This document shows, piece by piece, positions 1 through 11,539 of a stretch of DNA of 64,000 bases (within the stretch, counting starts at the first letter, position 1; each line of letters starts with the position of its first letter). The DNA lies in assembly GCA_030035585.1 (NCBI GenBank), contig CM057481.1, positions 54,197,128 to 54,261,127 on the forward strand, given 5' to 3'. Position numbers and translations under genes: made by a program. The DNA is from Dugong dugon (taxonomy: Eukaryota; Chordata; Mammalia; Sirenia; Dugongidae). The notes beneath the pieces were generated by a model that searched no databases, was not told the DNA's origin, and was given only the letters and a program-made list of their open reading frames with translations.

Positions 1-345
1 ATATTCCACAAAATACCTGAGCAGTACTCATAAAACTGTGAAGATCATCAAAAATAAGGAAGGTCTGAGAAATTGTCATAGCCGAGAGGAGCATAAGGAG
101 ACATGAGGACTAAATGCAATGTGGTATCCTGGGACAGAAAAAGAACAACAGCTAAAAACTAAGGAAATCTGAATCAAGTATGAACTTCATATGATAATAA
201 TGTATGAAAATCAGTTCACTAATTGTGACAAATATACAATGCTAATGTATGATGTTACCAATAGAAGAAAGTGGGCATAAGAGTATTTGGGATATCTGGA
301 TTATCTTTCCAATTTTTCCTTAAATATAAAACTATACTAAAATAA
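1..345 (+). mobile_element. Old L1M-type LINE-1 3' end
   Basis: The stretch reads like the 3' UTR of mammal-wide L1M elements. It has a 'gacaaatatacaatgctaa' block, then a 'gatgttaccaatagaagaaa' block, then 'tcttt-caatttttccttaaatataaaactat' and a short A-rich end. The same ordered blocks recur in the second L1M 3' end near 13.75-14.15 kb. It is cut by the window edge on the left. The large minus-strand L1 begins where it stops, so it may have served as the target of that insertion. Confidence 0.6.
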
Positions 346-1281
346 TTTTTTTTCTTTTTTTATTGTACTTTAGATGAAGGTTTACAGAACAAATAGTTTC
401 TCATTAAACAGTTAGTACATATATTGTTTTATGACCATGGTTAACAACCCCACGACTTGTCAACACTGTCCCTTCTCGACCTTGGGTTCCCTATCACCAG
501 CTTTCCTGTCCCCTCCTGCCTTCTAGTCCTTGTCCCTGGACTGCTGTGGCCCATTAGTCTCTTTTTGTTTAATGGGGCTGTCTATTCTTTGGCTGAATAG
601 TGAACCTCAAGAATGACTTCATTACTGAGCTAAAGGGGCGTCCAGGGGCCATACTCTCGGGTTTCTACAGTCTCTGTGAGGCCAGTAAATCTGGTCTTTT
701 TTTGTGAGTTAGAATTTTGTTCTACATATTCCTCCAGCTGTGTCCAGGACCCTCTGTTGTGATCCTGGTCAGAGTAGTCAGTGGTGGTAGCCGGGTACCA
801 TCTAGTTGTACTAGACTCAGTTTGGTGGAAGCCGTGCTAGTTGTGGTCCATTAATCCTGTGGACTAATCCTTTCCTTGTATCTTGTTCTCTTCATTCTCC
901 CTTGCTCCAGAAGGGGTTAGACCAGTGGAGAATCTTATATGGCTGCTCACAAGCTTTTAAGACCCCAGATGCTACTCACCAAGGTAGAGTGTAGAACATT
1001 TTCTTTATAAACTGTGGTATGCCAATTGAGCTAGATGTTCCCCAAGACCATGGTCCTCACAGCCCTCCGCCCAGCAATTCAGTCCCTCAGGAAGTCTGGA
1101 TGTGTCTATGGAGCTTCCATGACCTTTCCTTGTACAAGTTGTGCCGGCTTCCCCAGTACTGTCTTAACCTTCACCAAAGTTATCATTTATCTATTGTCTA
1201 TTTAGTATTTACCCCCACCCCTCCCATCCCTCATAACCAACATAGATTGTTTCTTTTTGTATGTAAAATTTTCATGAGTTT
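346..1281 (-). other. 3' UTR of the minus-strand L1
   Basis: This segment separates the end of ORF2 (stop at 1282) from the poly(A) remnant. It has no open frame of its own on the minus strand. Related but more diverged copies of its distal half occur at 10306-10835 and 35986-36283, and the last 150-170 bp occur at 23370 and 23741. In minus sense the final part reads as a short leader into 'acaataaaaaaagaaaa', which carries an AATAAA-type poly(A) signal at the very end of the element. Confidence 0.75.
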
Positions 1282-4200
1282 TTACAGTAGAGGTCTCATA
1301 CAATATTTGTCCTTTTGTGATTGACTTATTTCACTCAGCATAACGTCCTCTAGTTTCATCCATGTTATGAGATGCTTCACAGATTCATCATTGTTCTTTA
1401 TCGTTGCATAATACTCCACTGTGTGTATGTACCATAGTTTGTGTATCCATTCATCTGTTGATGGGCATCTAGGTTGTTTCCATCGTTTTGCTATTGTGAA
1501 CAATGCTGCCATGAACATAGGTGTGCATATGTCTATTCGAGTGAAGACTCTTATTTCTCTAGGATATATTCCCAGGAGTGGGATTGCTGAATCGTATGGT
1601 ATTTCTATTTCTGGCTTTCTAAGGAAGCACCATATCATTTTCCAAAATGGTTGTATCACTTCGCATTCCCACCAGCAGTGCATAAGAGTTCCGATCTCTC
1701 CGCAGCCTCTCCAACATTTGTTATTTCCAGTTTTTTTGATTTGTGCCAGTAATGCCGGGGTGAGATGGTATCTCATTGTGGTTTTAATTTGCATTTCTCT
1801 AATAGCTAGTGATTGTGAGCATTTCCTCATGTGTCTGTTATCTGCCTGAATGTCTTCTTTGGTGAAGTGTCTGTTCATATCCTTTGCCTATTTTTTGATT
1901 GGATTATTTGTCTTTTTGTTGTAGAGGTGTTGGATTTTCTTGCAGATTTTAAAGATTAGAACTTTGTCTGACTTGTAATGTCCAAAAATTTTTTTCCAGT
2001 CTGTAGGTTCTCTTTTTACTCTTTTGGTGAAGTCTTTTGATGAGCATAAGTGTTTAATTTTTAGAAGATCCCAGTTATCTAGCTTATTTTCTGGAGTTTC
2101 TGTGTTGTTGGTTATGGTTTGTATCCCGTTAATGCCGTGCATTAGGGCCTCTAGTGTTGATCGTATTTTTTCTTTTATAAACTTTATTGTTTTTGGGCTT
2201 TCTATTTAGGTCTTTGATCCATTTTGAATTAGTTTTTGTGTATGGTGTGAGGTATGGGTCCTGTTTCATTTTTTTTGCAGATGGACATCCAGTTTTGCCA
2301 GCGCCATTTGTTAAAAAGACTGTCTTTTCCCCATTTGATTGATGCTGGCCCCTTGTCAAAGATCAGGTGACCATAGGTGGATGGATTTACATCTGGGTTC
2401 TCAATTCTGTTCCATAGGTCAGTGTGTCTGTCCTTGTACCAGTACCAGGATGTTTTGACTACCGTAGCTGTACAGTAGTTTCTGTGGTCAGGTAGTGCGA
2501 ATCCTCCTACTTTATTCTTCCTCTTCAGTAGTGCTTTACTTATCCGGGGCTTCTTCCCTTTCCATATAAAGTTAATGATTAGTTTTTCCATCTCTTTAAA
2601 GAATGTTGTTGGTATTTGGATAGGGATTGCATTGTATTTGTAAGTTGCTTTGGGTAGAATTGTCATTTTCACAATGTTGAGTCTATTTGTGAGCATGGTA
2701 TGTTTTTCCATTTATGTAGATCCCTTTGGGTTTCTTGCAGTAGTGTTTTGTAGTTTTTTTGGTATAGGTCTTTTACATCCCTGGTTAGCTTTATTCCTAA
2801 GTATTTTATTTTTTTTAGGGGCTATTATAAATGGTATTGTTTTCCTGATTTCCTTTTCATTGTTCTCTTTATTGGTGTATAGGAATACCACTGATTTGTA
2901 TGTTTATCTTGTATCCTGCTACTCTGCTGAATCCTTCTATTAGTTCCAGTAGTTTTCTCATGAAGTCTTTAGGGTTTTCTATGTATAGTATCATATCATC
3001 TGCAAACAGGGACAGTTAAACTTCTTCTTTACCAGTTTGGATGCCCTTTATTTCTTTTTCTTGCCTTATTGCTCTAGCTAGGACTTCCAGCACAATGTTA
3101 AATAGGAGTGGAGATAAAGGGCAACCTTGTCTTGTTCCTGTTCCCAGGGGGAATGTTTTCGGCCTCTCTCCATTAAGAATGATGTTGGCTGTTGGTTTTT
3201 GCATAGATGCCCTTCATTATGTTGAGAAATTTCCCTTGTATACCTATATTATTGAGAGTTTTTATCAGGAATGGGTGTTGGAGTTTGTTGAATGTCTTTT
3301 CTGTGTTAATGGAGATGATCATGTGATTCTTTTCTTTCCTTTTATTTATGTGGTGGATTACGTTGATTGATTTTCTAATGTTGAAGCATTCTTGCATACC
3401 TGGTATGAATCCTACTTTGTCAAGGTGTATTATTTTTTTTAGATATGATGCTGAATTCTATTGGCTAGAATTTTGTTGAAAATTTTTGCATCTACATTCA
3501 TGAGAGATATTGGTCTGCAATTTTTTTTTTCCTGTGGTGTCTTTGCCTGGTTTTGGTATTAGGGTTATACTGACTTCCTAAAATGAATTCGGAAGTGTCA
3601 CTTCCTTTTCTGTGTTCTGAAATAGTTTGAGTAGTACTGATGTAAGTTCTTCTCTGAATGTTTGGTAGAACTCTCCAGTGAAGCCATCTGGGCCAGGGCT
3701 TTTTTTTTTGGCGGGGGGGAGGTTTTTTTATTACGCTTTGAATCTCTTCTCTTGTTATGGGTCTCTTCAGATTTTCAACATCACTTCGTGGTAGTTTGGG
3801 TAGGTAGTGTCCTTCTAGAAATTTATCCATTTCCTCTAGGTTTTCAAATTTGTTGGAGTATAGTTTTTCATAATACTCTGTTATGATCCTTTTTATTTCA
3901 GTTCAGTCTGTTATAATGTCCCTCATTTCATTTCTTATTTGGGTTATCTGTTTCCTCTCATGTTTTTCTTTTGTCAGTCTGGCCAGTGATTTGTCGATTT
4001 TGTTGATCCTTTCAAAGAACCAACTTCTGGTTTTGTTGATTCTTTCTATTGTTTTTCTATTCTTTATTTCATTTATTTCTGCTTTAATCTTTATTATTTC
4101 CTTACTTCTAGTGCCTGTGGACTCTTTTTTTGTTGTTCTCTTTCTATTTGTTCAAGTTCTGTGGTTAATGCTTTGATTTTGTCCCTTTCTTCTATTTGAT

Positions 4201-5106
4201 CTGTGCATCTATTGCTATAAATTGTCCTATGAGGACTGCCGTTGCTGTGTCCCAAAGGTGTGATGTGTTTTCATTCTCGTTTGATTCTAGGAATTTTTTT
4301 ATTCCATCTCTGATTTTTTCTATTACCCAGTGGCTTGTAAGCAAGGCATTATTCAGTTTCCATGTAAATGATTTTCTTTCTTTGCTCTTCCTGTTAATTT
4401 CTACCTTGCTGGCACTGTGGTCAGAGAAGATACTTTGTATTATCTCAGTGTTTTGGATCTTGTTGAGGATTGCTCTGCAGCCTAAGTTATGGTCTATTCT
4501 GGAGACTGTTCCATGTGCATTGTAAAAGAATGTGTAATTTGCAGCTGTTGGGTGTAGTGTTCTATATATATCTATGAGGTCAAGTTGGCTGATTGTGCCC
4601 TTTAGGTCTTCTGTATCTTTGCTGAGTTTCTTTCTAGATGTTCTGTCCTTTACTGAGAGTGGTGTGTTGAAGTCTCCTACTATTATTGTGGAACTGTCAG
4701 TTTCTCTTTTCAGTGCTGTTAGAGTTTGTTTTATGTATTTTGGAGCCCTGTCGTTGGGTGCATAGATGTCTATTATGGTTATGTCTTCATGATGGATCAT
4801 CCTCTCAATCATTATATAGTGTCCTTCTTTGTCTTTTATGGTGGATTTTGTTTTAACATTTATTTTATCTGAGATTAGTATTGCCACTCCTGCTCTTTTT
4901 TGGTAGATGTTTGCTTGATATATTTTTTTCCATCCTTTGATTTTTAATAAATTTACATCTTTGTTTCTAAGGTGTGTCTCTTGTATACAGCATATTGATG
5001 GATCCTGTTTTTTTATCCATTCTGTCATTCTCCATCTCTTTATTGGTGCATTGAGGCCATTTACATTCAGTGTAATTATTGATAGACGTGAGTTTATTGC
5101 TGTCAT
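1282..5106 (-). pseudogene. L1 ORF2 remnant (endonuclease / reverse transcriptase)
   Basis: In family terms ORF2p nicks target DNA and copies L1 RNA at the nick. The start at 5106 fits the family: the reading begins MTAINSRLSIITLNVNGL, followed by an endonuclease with QETHL, GDFN, RIDHNLG and SDHS motifs, open for 304 codons to a stop at 4192. The remaining pieces lie in shifting frames: 3498-3830 (frame slips after a lysine/proline run), 3173-3397, 3016-3204 ([12 protein letters not shown]), 2229-2711, 2129-2359, 1888-2142 and 1282-1878. The active-site FADD is intact at 2995-3006 but lies just after an in-frame TAA at 3016-3018. In the preceding RT motif the expected aspartates read Asn (SINTEKTFN). 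The C-terminal zinc knuckle C-x3-C-x7-H-x4-C survives. This is a dead copy, clearly recognisable. Confidence 0.9.
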
Positions 5107-5523
5107 TTTGTAGTGCTTTTTTTTGTGGTGCTGACATTTTCTTTGTTTCTCTTACTCTCCTGTGCTGAATTCCTTTTGTTTGTGGATTTTTTTTTCATTT
5201 CCTTTGTTTTTGTAGGTTTTTGTTTTTACTGAGACTTTATGTTTTTCTTCTTTATTCTGATGTCTTTGTAGGTTTGAACCAGTCTATTATTACTTGGTAT
5301 CGCCTTGCCTTCCTCTCCATTAGAAGGTTCTATACCTGTACCGTTTATTCCCTCTTTTATTGTTCTGATGTTGTTGTCATTTACAGATTAACCTCTCTGG
5401 TTCCCTGTTGTAATTCTTTTGGTTTTGGATCGTCCTTTAGAGTTCCTTTCCTAGGTTGGTATCTGGCTGGTATGATCCTGCATCCTAGATTCAGCTTATG
5501 GTCTGGTGTTGTTTGTTCTCAAA
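5107..5523 (-). other. Inter-ORF spacer of the L1
   Basis: About 417 bp separate the ORF1 stop (5524) from the ORF2 start (5106). It has no long open minus-strand frame. The minus sense is A-rich, with purine tracts just before the ORF2 ATG. Human and mouse L1 spacers are only a few tens of bases, so this one is long. Whether this is a family trait or a local insertion cannot be told from one copy. Confidence 0.6.
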
Positions 5524-6496
5524 TCAAAGGACTCCCTTTAACAATTCTTGTAAGTTTGGATTGGTTTTTACATAGTCCCTTAATTTATGTTTATCTGGAA
5601 ATGTCCTAATTTTACCATCATATTTGAACGAGAGTTTTGCAGGATATATCATTCTTGGCTGGCAATCTTTTTCTTTCAATGTTTTATATATGTCATCCCA
5701 TTGCCTTCTTGCCTGCATGGTTTCTGTGGAATAATCTGAGCTTAGTCTTATTGTTTCTCCTCTGTATGTGACTTTTTGTGTTTCTCGAGCTGCTCTCAGG
5801 ATTCTTTGTTTGTCTTTGGTTTTAGTGAGTGTGATTATAATATGCCTTGGTGATTTTCTTTTGGTGTCTATCCTATATGAGGTTCGTTGAGCTTCTTGGA
5901 TGGTCAGCTTTTCATCTTTTATGATATTGGGAAGCTTTCTGTCAGCAGTTCTTCAATAATCCTGTGTTTCCTGTTTTCTCCCCGTTCTAGAACTCCGATC
6001 ACCTGTAAATTTTTGCCTGTGATTGTATCCCACATAAATCTCAGGGTTTCTTCATTTTTCTTCGTTCTTTTTTCTGATTTTTCCCAAACAGAGTTGTAGC
6101 GAAGTATTTGTCTTCAGTTTCACTGATCCTGTCTTCCATTGTTTCAAACCTGCTCTTCAGCCCTTCCATGACACTGTCCATTTCTGAAATCTTGTTGTTT
6201 ATCTTTTGGATTTCTAATTGTTGTTTCTGTATGATTTCTAGTTGTGAATTTATTTTAGCATTTTGTTCCTGTATCATTTTCCTGAATTATTCCATTTTTT
6301 AGTCTGTATTTTCCATGAATTTGTCTGCCTTTTCTATGAATTTGTCTATTTTTTCCTCATTTTTGTCTGCTTTTTGCTTCATCTCTTGGATAGCTCTGAA
6401 TATTAGAGATGTGAATTCCCTATCAGGTAGTTATAATGCCTTTTCTTCTACTGGACAGTCATCTGGTGCTTTCTTTTGGACACCTATTGGAACCAT
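5524..6496 (-). pseudogene. L1 ORF1 remnant (RNA-binding coiled-coil protein)
   Basis: ORF1p is the trimeric RNA-binding chaperone of the L1 particle. Two parts are plain. The C-terminal domain at 5524-5718 begins MQARRQWDDIYKTLKEK, continues with YPAKLSF, and ends at a TGA at 5524. A coiled-coil piece at 6041-6277 is rich in Gln/Glu/Lys heptads (IQKQQLEIQKINNKISEMD). Between and around them frames shift and stops appear. A plausible start codon is the ATG complementary to 6494-6496, followed after about 20 codons by a stop that ruins the N-terminus. The RNA-recognition section between 5718 and 6041 is present only in broken frames. Its position directly 5' of ORF2 fits the L1 order. Confidence 0.8.
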
Positions 6497-8165
6497 TTTG
6501 TCCTGTGTTTGTGTATGTTTTGATATTGTCTGCTGTCTTCAGGGCATTCAGTAGTTATTTTTCTTATTTATTGATTGTAGATTTGTTTCATCCTGCTTTT
6601 TGTTTTATTTGGTTATGTCTGAGCAGGCAGGCTGTGTGTTCTTTGTTGTTTGATCATCTGTAGGCACGATAATTTTCACCTCCTTGTCCAACGGGCAGGC
6701 TCAGTCACTCAGGTATGGTACAGCAGGGCAGGTCCTGCTAAGGGGAGTCACTGAGATGGGTTGTTTGTGGCACATACTAGGGCTGACAGGGTGGGCTGGG
6801 AACTGGTGCATGGCAGTTTCCAGTAGGCTGTGCCTGTGCTGCTTGGGAGTGTGATGTTTAGTGCACAGTGCAGGTAGGCAGAAAGGAGGGGGGAGATTGT
6901 GAATTGTGGAGCTGAGATGGGTATGGGAAAGAGGAGAGAGAGGAGAGAGGAACAGGAGTCAAAAACATACACACAAACAAAAAAGAGTGCTAAGGGAGCT
7001 TGCCATTAGAGTGGAGAAAGGAGAGACTGAGAAATGGAGAAAAACAAAAAGAAAAAAATAAAAAGCGTAAAAGAAAAACAATGAATAAAGAAAAATTAGG
7101 GGGAAAAAAAAAAGAGTTCTCAGGGATCCCACCGGTGTGGCTGCGAGGACTGGGGAAGTTGCTCCCAAGCCGTGAAATACAGCCTGGCTAGAAAGTGTAG
7201 AGGTGTCACACGGTGCCAGGTATTCAGGAGACAGGAGACAAGCTAAGTATAGATGAGAAACTGAGAAATGAATAAAGACAAAGAGGGAAAAAGAGAGAGA
7301 AGAAAACAAAACACAGAAAGAAAAAAAAAAGAAAAAAGAAATGCCCCCAGAGATGCCACTGCACATGTGAGCAGAGTAAGGGAGTAGCTCCCAAGCTGCA
7401 CAGTACTGCCTGGCTAGAAGGGGTTCCCAAGCTGAGAAAAGAAAAAGAAAACAAACAAATCAGAATAGAACAAATCACAACAAATAAGAAAAAGCCCTGA
7501 GGGTCCCACCAGTGTGGCAGCACAGGCCAGAAAGCAGTTTCACAGTCGAGCCATGGTTCACAGCCTTTCAGGAAGAAGCAAAGATGGGACACAGAGCCAG
7601 GTATTTGAGAGAGTGGAGGGGGAGGTGGTGAGAGGTAAGGAAGAAACCTAAAGAAGCAGAAAAAAAGCAACACCAGCAGCCAACAAATGGTACTCACGGA
7701 GGCAGCCAGTACAAGCGGGTGGAATCTAAGCAGCTCTCGGGTAAAGCCGGTGCTTCCCGGCCAAGAGACTGTGGCTGCAGGAAGCAGAGGAGGCCAAGTG
7801 GGGGTGAAGAAGGGTGTGGGGTGGGAAAGCATATATCACTGGTTACTGGTTGTTCTGTCTCCTGCTGGAAGCTCCGTGAAGCTGCTTTCTCATACCCCCT
7901 GTTCACTGATCTCCAATAGGAGTCCAAGATGGTGGATCCGTGCTGCATTAGCTGATAGGGGACCTGTGCATGTATCTCTCCTCACTCTGTTCTCTGTCGG
8001 TTTCTTATTCCGTTCTATCTTTCTTCATGCTTGTAACTGCTGAGGGCGTTTTTCACCTACTGTTAACAGTACCTGCTACTCACGTCTGCCAAGTGCTCAA
8101 GAGTTTGAACTGTAATGTAACAAGAAACCACCACTTCTTTACCTGTACGTTCCACAATACCTAAA
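6497..8165 (-). promoter_or_regulatory. L1 5' UTR / internal promoter region (decayed)
   Basis: This is the region upstream of ORF1 in the minus-strand L1, where L1 elements carry their internal promoter. On the plus strand it alternates G/C-richer blocks ('tcccaccggtgtggctgcg', 'tcccaccagtgtggcagca') with long A/G tracts (6905-6960, 7020-7120, 7250-7345, 7430-7495). The long open frames here (for example minus 7224-7832, mostly Phe/Leu/Ser) are products of these tracts and not genes. Promoter activity is inferred from position only, and the outer limit is uncertain. Confidence 0.55.
7020..7615 (-). repeat. Imperfect tandem units inside the L1 5' UTR
   Basis: Three diverged units of roughly 170-230 bp follow one another (about 7020-7250, 7253-7420, 7425-7615). 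Each has an A/G tract starting like 'ctgagaaa', then a block like 'agggatcccaccggtgtgg', then 'gctcccaagc-gtgaaatacagcctggctagaa', and in two of them 'gccaggtatt'. The layout resembles the monomer arrays of mouse L1 promoters, but the sequence homology to those is not claimed. Confidence 0.5.
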
Positions 8166-9299
8166 TATTACCCAAAGAAAGAAGGGAAAGGGAGGAAAAT
8201 TGGAAGACGCAAAAGATACGAAAGAGAAGAAACATATGCATATTTATGTTGGGAGTGCCAGGGTCACAAAGAATGACTTCATACAATGCTACCTGGCCCT
8301 CAGTCATTGGTCATTTACCTCTGCCTAATAATGATGTTTCTGGAAATAAAGGCTTTATATCTTACAGGCTGCTTGTATTCTTCAGAAGAGTTCATAAAAG
8401 ACCACAGGGCACTTGGGATTCCTTCAGAAAATGTAGCTTACAGTTAGCCATTAATCAATCAATTTTGTAGAGGAGAAGTGGCATTTGGTTCCTTGGAAGT
8501 TAATTAGACACTGAGAGGAATACTTTGAAAGAGGATAGTTTAAAGCCAGCTACGCCAGTACGCACCATCAATATATCTCAACTCAAAATTGTCATCAATT
8601 ATTCACTAATCTTAGGCCAACTAAGCAGTTATGCTAAGATATAGATACTTTAAAATTTTCCACTTATTATCAAGCAGTGTCAAATATGACAGCAGGTGTT
8701 TACTGCTACTACTGAATATATGAGTTTGAAGTGAGTCATCTAACGTTTCTTATTATAGACACCATGTGATCTTCTCCCCAGTTTCTGCAAAGACAAAAAA
8801 GTGATTTTTGTCATCACTATTTTATTTCTGCCTCAAATTGACCCCAAACACTCAATGGTAATTATCCTTTATATCCAGAAAAGTTATAAACAGAATAAAG
8901 CATTTCTGTAAAAGGCTATGTTACTTTTCCTCTAAAAGTGGTCACTCTCCTTGTACTGATTCAACAAGAATTCTGTTTTGGGATTGAAAGTACAAGACAG
9001 TTTTACAGCAAGGTTCCAATAATCATGCATGCAAATGTTTATTTTGGATTTGATACTTTCTTCAATTCCTAGGGACATCTAACAATAGACTTTATATACT
9101 ACTGGTATATTATAATCATTTTTGTATGTAACCAATATCAATAAAGCAATATGTTAAAAGTTTATCTTGCTGGAGTGCCTATCATGTGTTGGACGTACGA
9201 CACAATAAGGAAACATTATTGCTTCACAATGTGGCTAAGACAAAGCTCTTTCTATCTTTCTGCTCTGCCATACTTATCTTGTCAGTTTGTGTACTCATG
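8166..9299. other. Unassigned stretch, no gene seen
   Basis: Mostly AT-rich with no long open frame, splice-bounded block or repeat that I can name. It starts at the uncertain 5' edge of the L1. Confidence 0.4.
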
Positions 9300-9570
9300 T
9301 ATACAAAATGGCCACTGGGCCTCCAGCCATCACATTCATGTTTTTGGCAGGATGAGGGAAAACAGTCACGTGGAAAAAACTTTTTCCTCATGAAGCTTTG
9401 TCTTTTTATTCAAGAAGGGAAACCTTTTCCAGCTGTCTTACCCTTCCATGTCATAAATCAGAGCATTGCCTCCTGTCTACTCTTAGACCAAACATAGGTC
9501 AAGGGGATTGAGATTATTTGACGGTAATTTGTTTTGACCAATCAGGATTCAACCTCTGGGCTGTGCTAGG
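9300..9570 (+). repeat. Ancient mammalian dispersed repeat, family not named
   Basis: The phrase 'cctccagccatcacattcatg' followed by a G-rich block and, further on, 'ttttgaccaatcaggattc' matches the pattern of an old mammal-wide repeat in which CCAAT-like 'accaatca' segments follow a 'ccagccatcacat' head. I recognise the pattern but not the family name. The two open frames crossing it (9151-9393, 9186-9497) show no protein similarity that I recognise. Confidence 0.4.
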
Positions 9571-9889
9571 AGTCTCAGATTAAGCAGTCTTTCCTTCTAT
9601 GAGAAAAAACAGAATTCTAATATCTGGAAATGAGGCTGGTATTGACTGCCAGGTGAAGGTCAGGGTCTGCCACACACTTCCAGATGCTAGCCAGGGAGAA
9701 TTGATCACTGGGCATGTCCTTCTAGCTTCACCTCTCCTTTCATGGACCATGGTGTCTCTTGTGGGCTAATTGTGGAACCATAGCAGAGGCAACCTGAGGA
9801 AAGGGAGTGACCTGATGCCTTTCCCCTCCCCTTGTACTACCTCAAAAAAGTAAAAGCCAGAAAGAGGGTCTAGCATAAAGGACATGATG

Positions 9890-10085
9890 ACAATGGCACA
9901 AATATTGATGATGATGATAGCGATAATTCATGTATGTATGGCACTTTGCAAGATATTCACAATCACACTTTAACTTCAAAGCCACCCTGTGTGGCAGGTA
10001 TTATTTACAACATCATACATATTTTGCAAATGAGGGAGCAGACTCAGATAGCTTCATTAATTTGTTCAAGATCTTCATGTCAGGG
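9890..10085 (-). mobile_element. MIR SINE
   Basis: Read in reverse it follows the MIR consensus order. On the plus strand: a 'gatgatgatag' run, 'ggcactttgcaagatattcac', 'gtggcaggtattattta', 'attttgcaaatgagggagcaga' and 'ttaatttgttcaagatc'. The central MIR core (gauged from the 'aaatgagg' block) is well kept. Confidence 0.75.
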
Positions 10086-10305
10086 GACTCCCAAATCACA
10101 CCCAGGTTCAGTGATTCACTAGGAGGACTCACCATACAGTTCTATTCACAGCTATGATTTATCACAGACAATGGATACTAAACGTAATCAGCAAAGGGAA
10201 AAGGCGGATGGGGCAGAGTGTGGAGGAAAGCCGGGGCAAACTTCCAAGAATCTTCTCCCAGTGGAGTCACACAGGATGCATTTAACGCCTCCAATAACAA
10301 AGGTT

Positions 10306-10835
10306 TTTTTCCCCCAGATTTTTTTTAAATTTTATTGTTTGTTTTAGGTGAATGTTCACAGCACAAATTAGTTTCTCATACAAAAATTTATACACAAAGT
10401 CTTTTGTGACATTGGTTGCAATCCCTGCAATGTGTCAGAACTCTCCCCCTTTCCATTCTGGGTTCTCCATGTCCATTCGTCCAGTTTTCCTGTCCCTTCC
10501 TGCCTCTCGTCTTTGCTCTTGGGCAAGTGGTTGCCCATTCGGTCTCATATACTTGACTGAACTAAGAAACATGTTCCTCACATGTATTATTGTTTGTTTT
10601 ATAGGCTTGTCTAATCTTTGGCTGAAAGTTGGACTTCGGGAGTGGCTTCAGTTATGAGTTAACAGGGTGTCCAGGGGCCAGAGTCTCAGGGGTTCCTCCA
10701 GTCTCTATCAGACCAGTAAGTTTGACCTTTTTTTGTGAATTTGAATTTTGTTCTACATTTTTCTCCCACTCTGTCCAGAACCCTCTATAGTGATCCCTGC
10801 CAGAGTGGTCAGTGGTGGTAGCAGGGCACCATCTA
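10306..10835 (-). mobile_element. L1 3' end (older afrotherian subfamily)
   Basis: A 5'-truncated L1. A T-rich stretch at 10306-10345 is its tail. The rest aligns block by block with the 3' UTR of the large L1 ('cactctgtccagaaccctct', 'agagtggtcagtggtggtag', 'aacagggtgtccaggggcca'). It also matches 35986-36283 in the opposite orientation closely ('aacatgttcctcac', 'ggcttgtctaatctttggctga'). The frame at 10352-10657 is UTR, not a gene. Confidence 0.8.
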
Positions 10836-10924
10836 CTTTTAAGATAAGTTTATGAACTATACCATTGTTATTGTTATTTAAGTTAGCATATAAGTCCATA
10901 TGCTAGCAGGAATAGAAACCCCCC

Positions 10925-10985
10925 ACCAAAAAAAAATCAATTGCCACAGTTGATTCCAACTCATGATGACCCCAAGAGACACCTT
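10925..10985 (-). mobile_element. AfroSINE 3' fragment (probable)
   Basis: An A-rich start, then 'attgccacagttgattccaa' and 'ctcatgatgacccc'. This corresponds to the SINE phrase 'ttgccgtcgagtcaattcc / actcatagcgacccta' in reverse. It is too short to be certain. Confidence 0.45.
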
Positions 10986-11510
10986 CAACTATCAGTTATG
11001 GCATATGGTTATGCAATAACGAAATCTCTCTAAATAAAGCTTGCAAAATTTCTATCATCACTGAAGAAATTATAATAACTTTTGAGCATGCAAAATGTTA
11101 AACATTTATTTATTCATATTCTTTCCTTGTTGCTTTTTCCTTGGGGAAAACTAACAGCTGAAATTTAGCCACAGTGCAGAATATACTATAGGGAAAATGA
11201 GCACTTAACAGGGTAGCTACATTCCAACTCCGATGGCCCAATCTGAAAGCAGAAAGCTTTGAATCAAAGAGTTGCTGCTATTGTGTTTATTGTTCTAAAT
11301 CCTGCAACACCAGAGCAATTATTTTTAAATTAAATACCTAAGAGCATGTGATATAGAACTCCCTATTAAGTTTAGATATGATTATTAAATCATTTTAATT
11401 TTTCATAACATGAAGAACATCTCATTCACTGGTGGTGGTCCTAGAATAGTTAGCAATAGATGAAATATTACTTCCTGGTAAAGACTTTATTCTTCAATGA
11501 ACTGCTCTTT

Positions 11511-11539
11511 TCTCTCTCTCTCTCTCTCACACACACACA
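11511..11539 (+). repeat. (CT)n(CA)n microsatellite
   Basis: A run of CT dinucleotides passes directly into CA dinucleotides. Confidence 0.9.

Larger units (their letters stand above)
346..8165 (-). mobile_element. Near full-length, inactive L1 LINE (afrotherian type)
   Basis: A single L1 lies on the minus strand. From its 3' end it shows a T-rich run at 344-362 (the poly(A) tail read in reverse), a 3' UTR of about 0.9 kb, ORF2 remains (1282-5106), a spacer of about 0.4 kb, ORF1 remains (5524-6496) and a purine-rich 5' UTR. Both ORFs are broken by stops and frameshifts, so the copy cannot move itself. Its 3' UTR recurs at 10306-10835, 23370-23514, 23741-23910 and, in plus orientation, 35986-36283. 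This marks it as a family common in this genome. The 5' boundary near 8.0-8.2 kb is a guess because I see no clean target-site duplication; a weak ATACTAAAATA / ATACCTAAATA match at 330-345 and 8156-8167 is possible. Confidence 0.85.

Noticed and set aside
1421..1849. 142-codon plus-strand open frame
   Set aside because: It is the antisense of the L1 ORF2 C-terminal region on the minus strand, which carries the zinc knuckle.
7224..7832. 202-codon minus-strand frame rich in Phe, Leu and Ser
   Set aside because: It crosses the A/G tracts of the L1 5' UTR. The residues are the translation of pyrimidine runs and show no domain.
11511..11539. CRISPR-like or regulatory array
   Set aside because: It is a plain CT/CA microsatellite. 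No spaced direct repeats of CRISPR type occur anywhere in the window.
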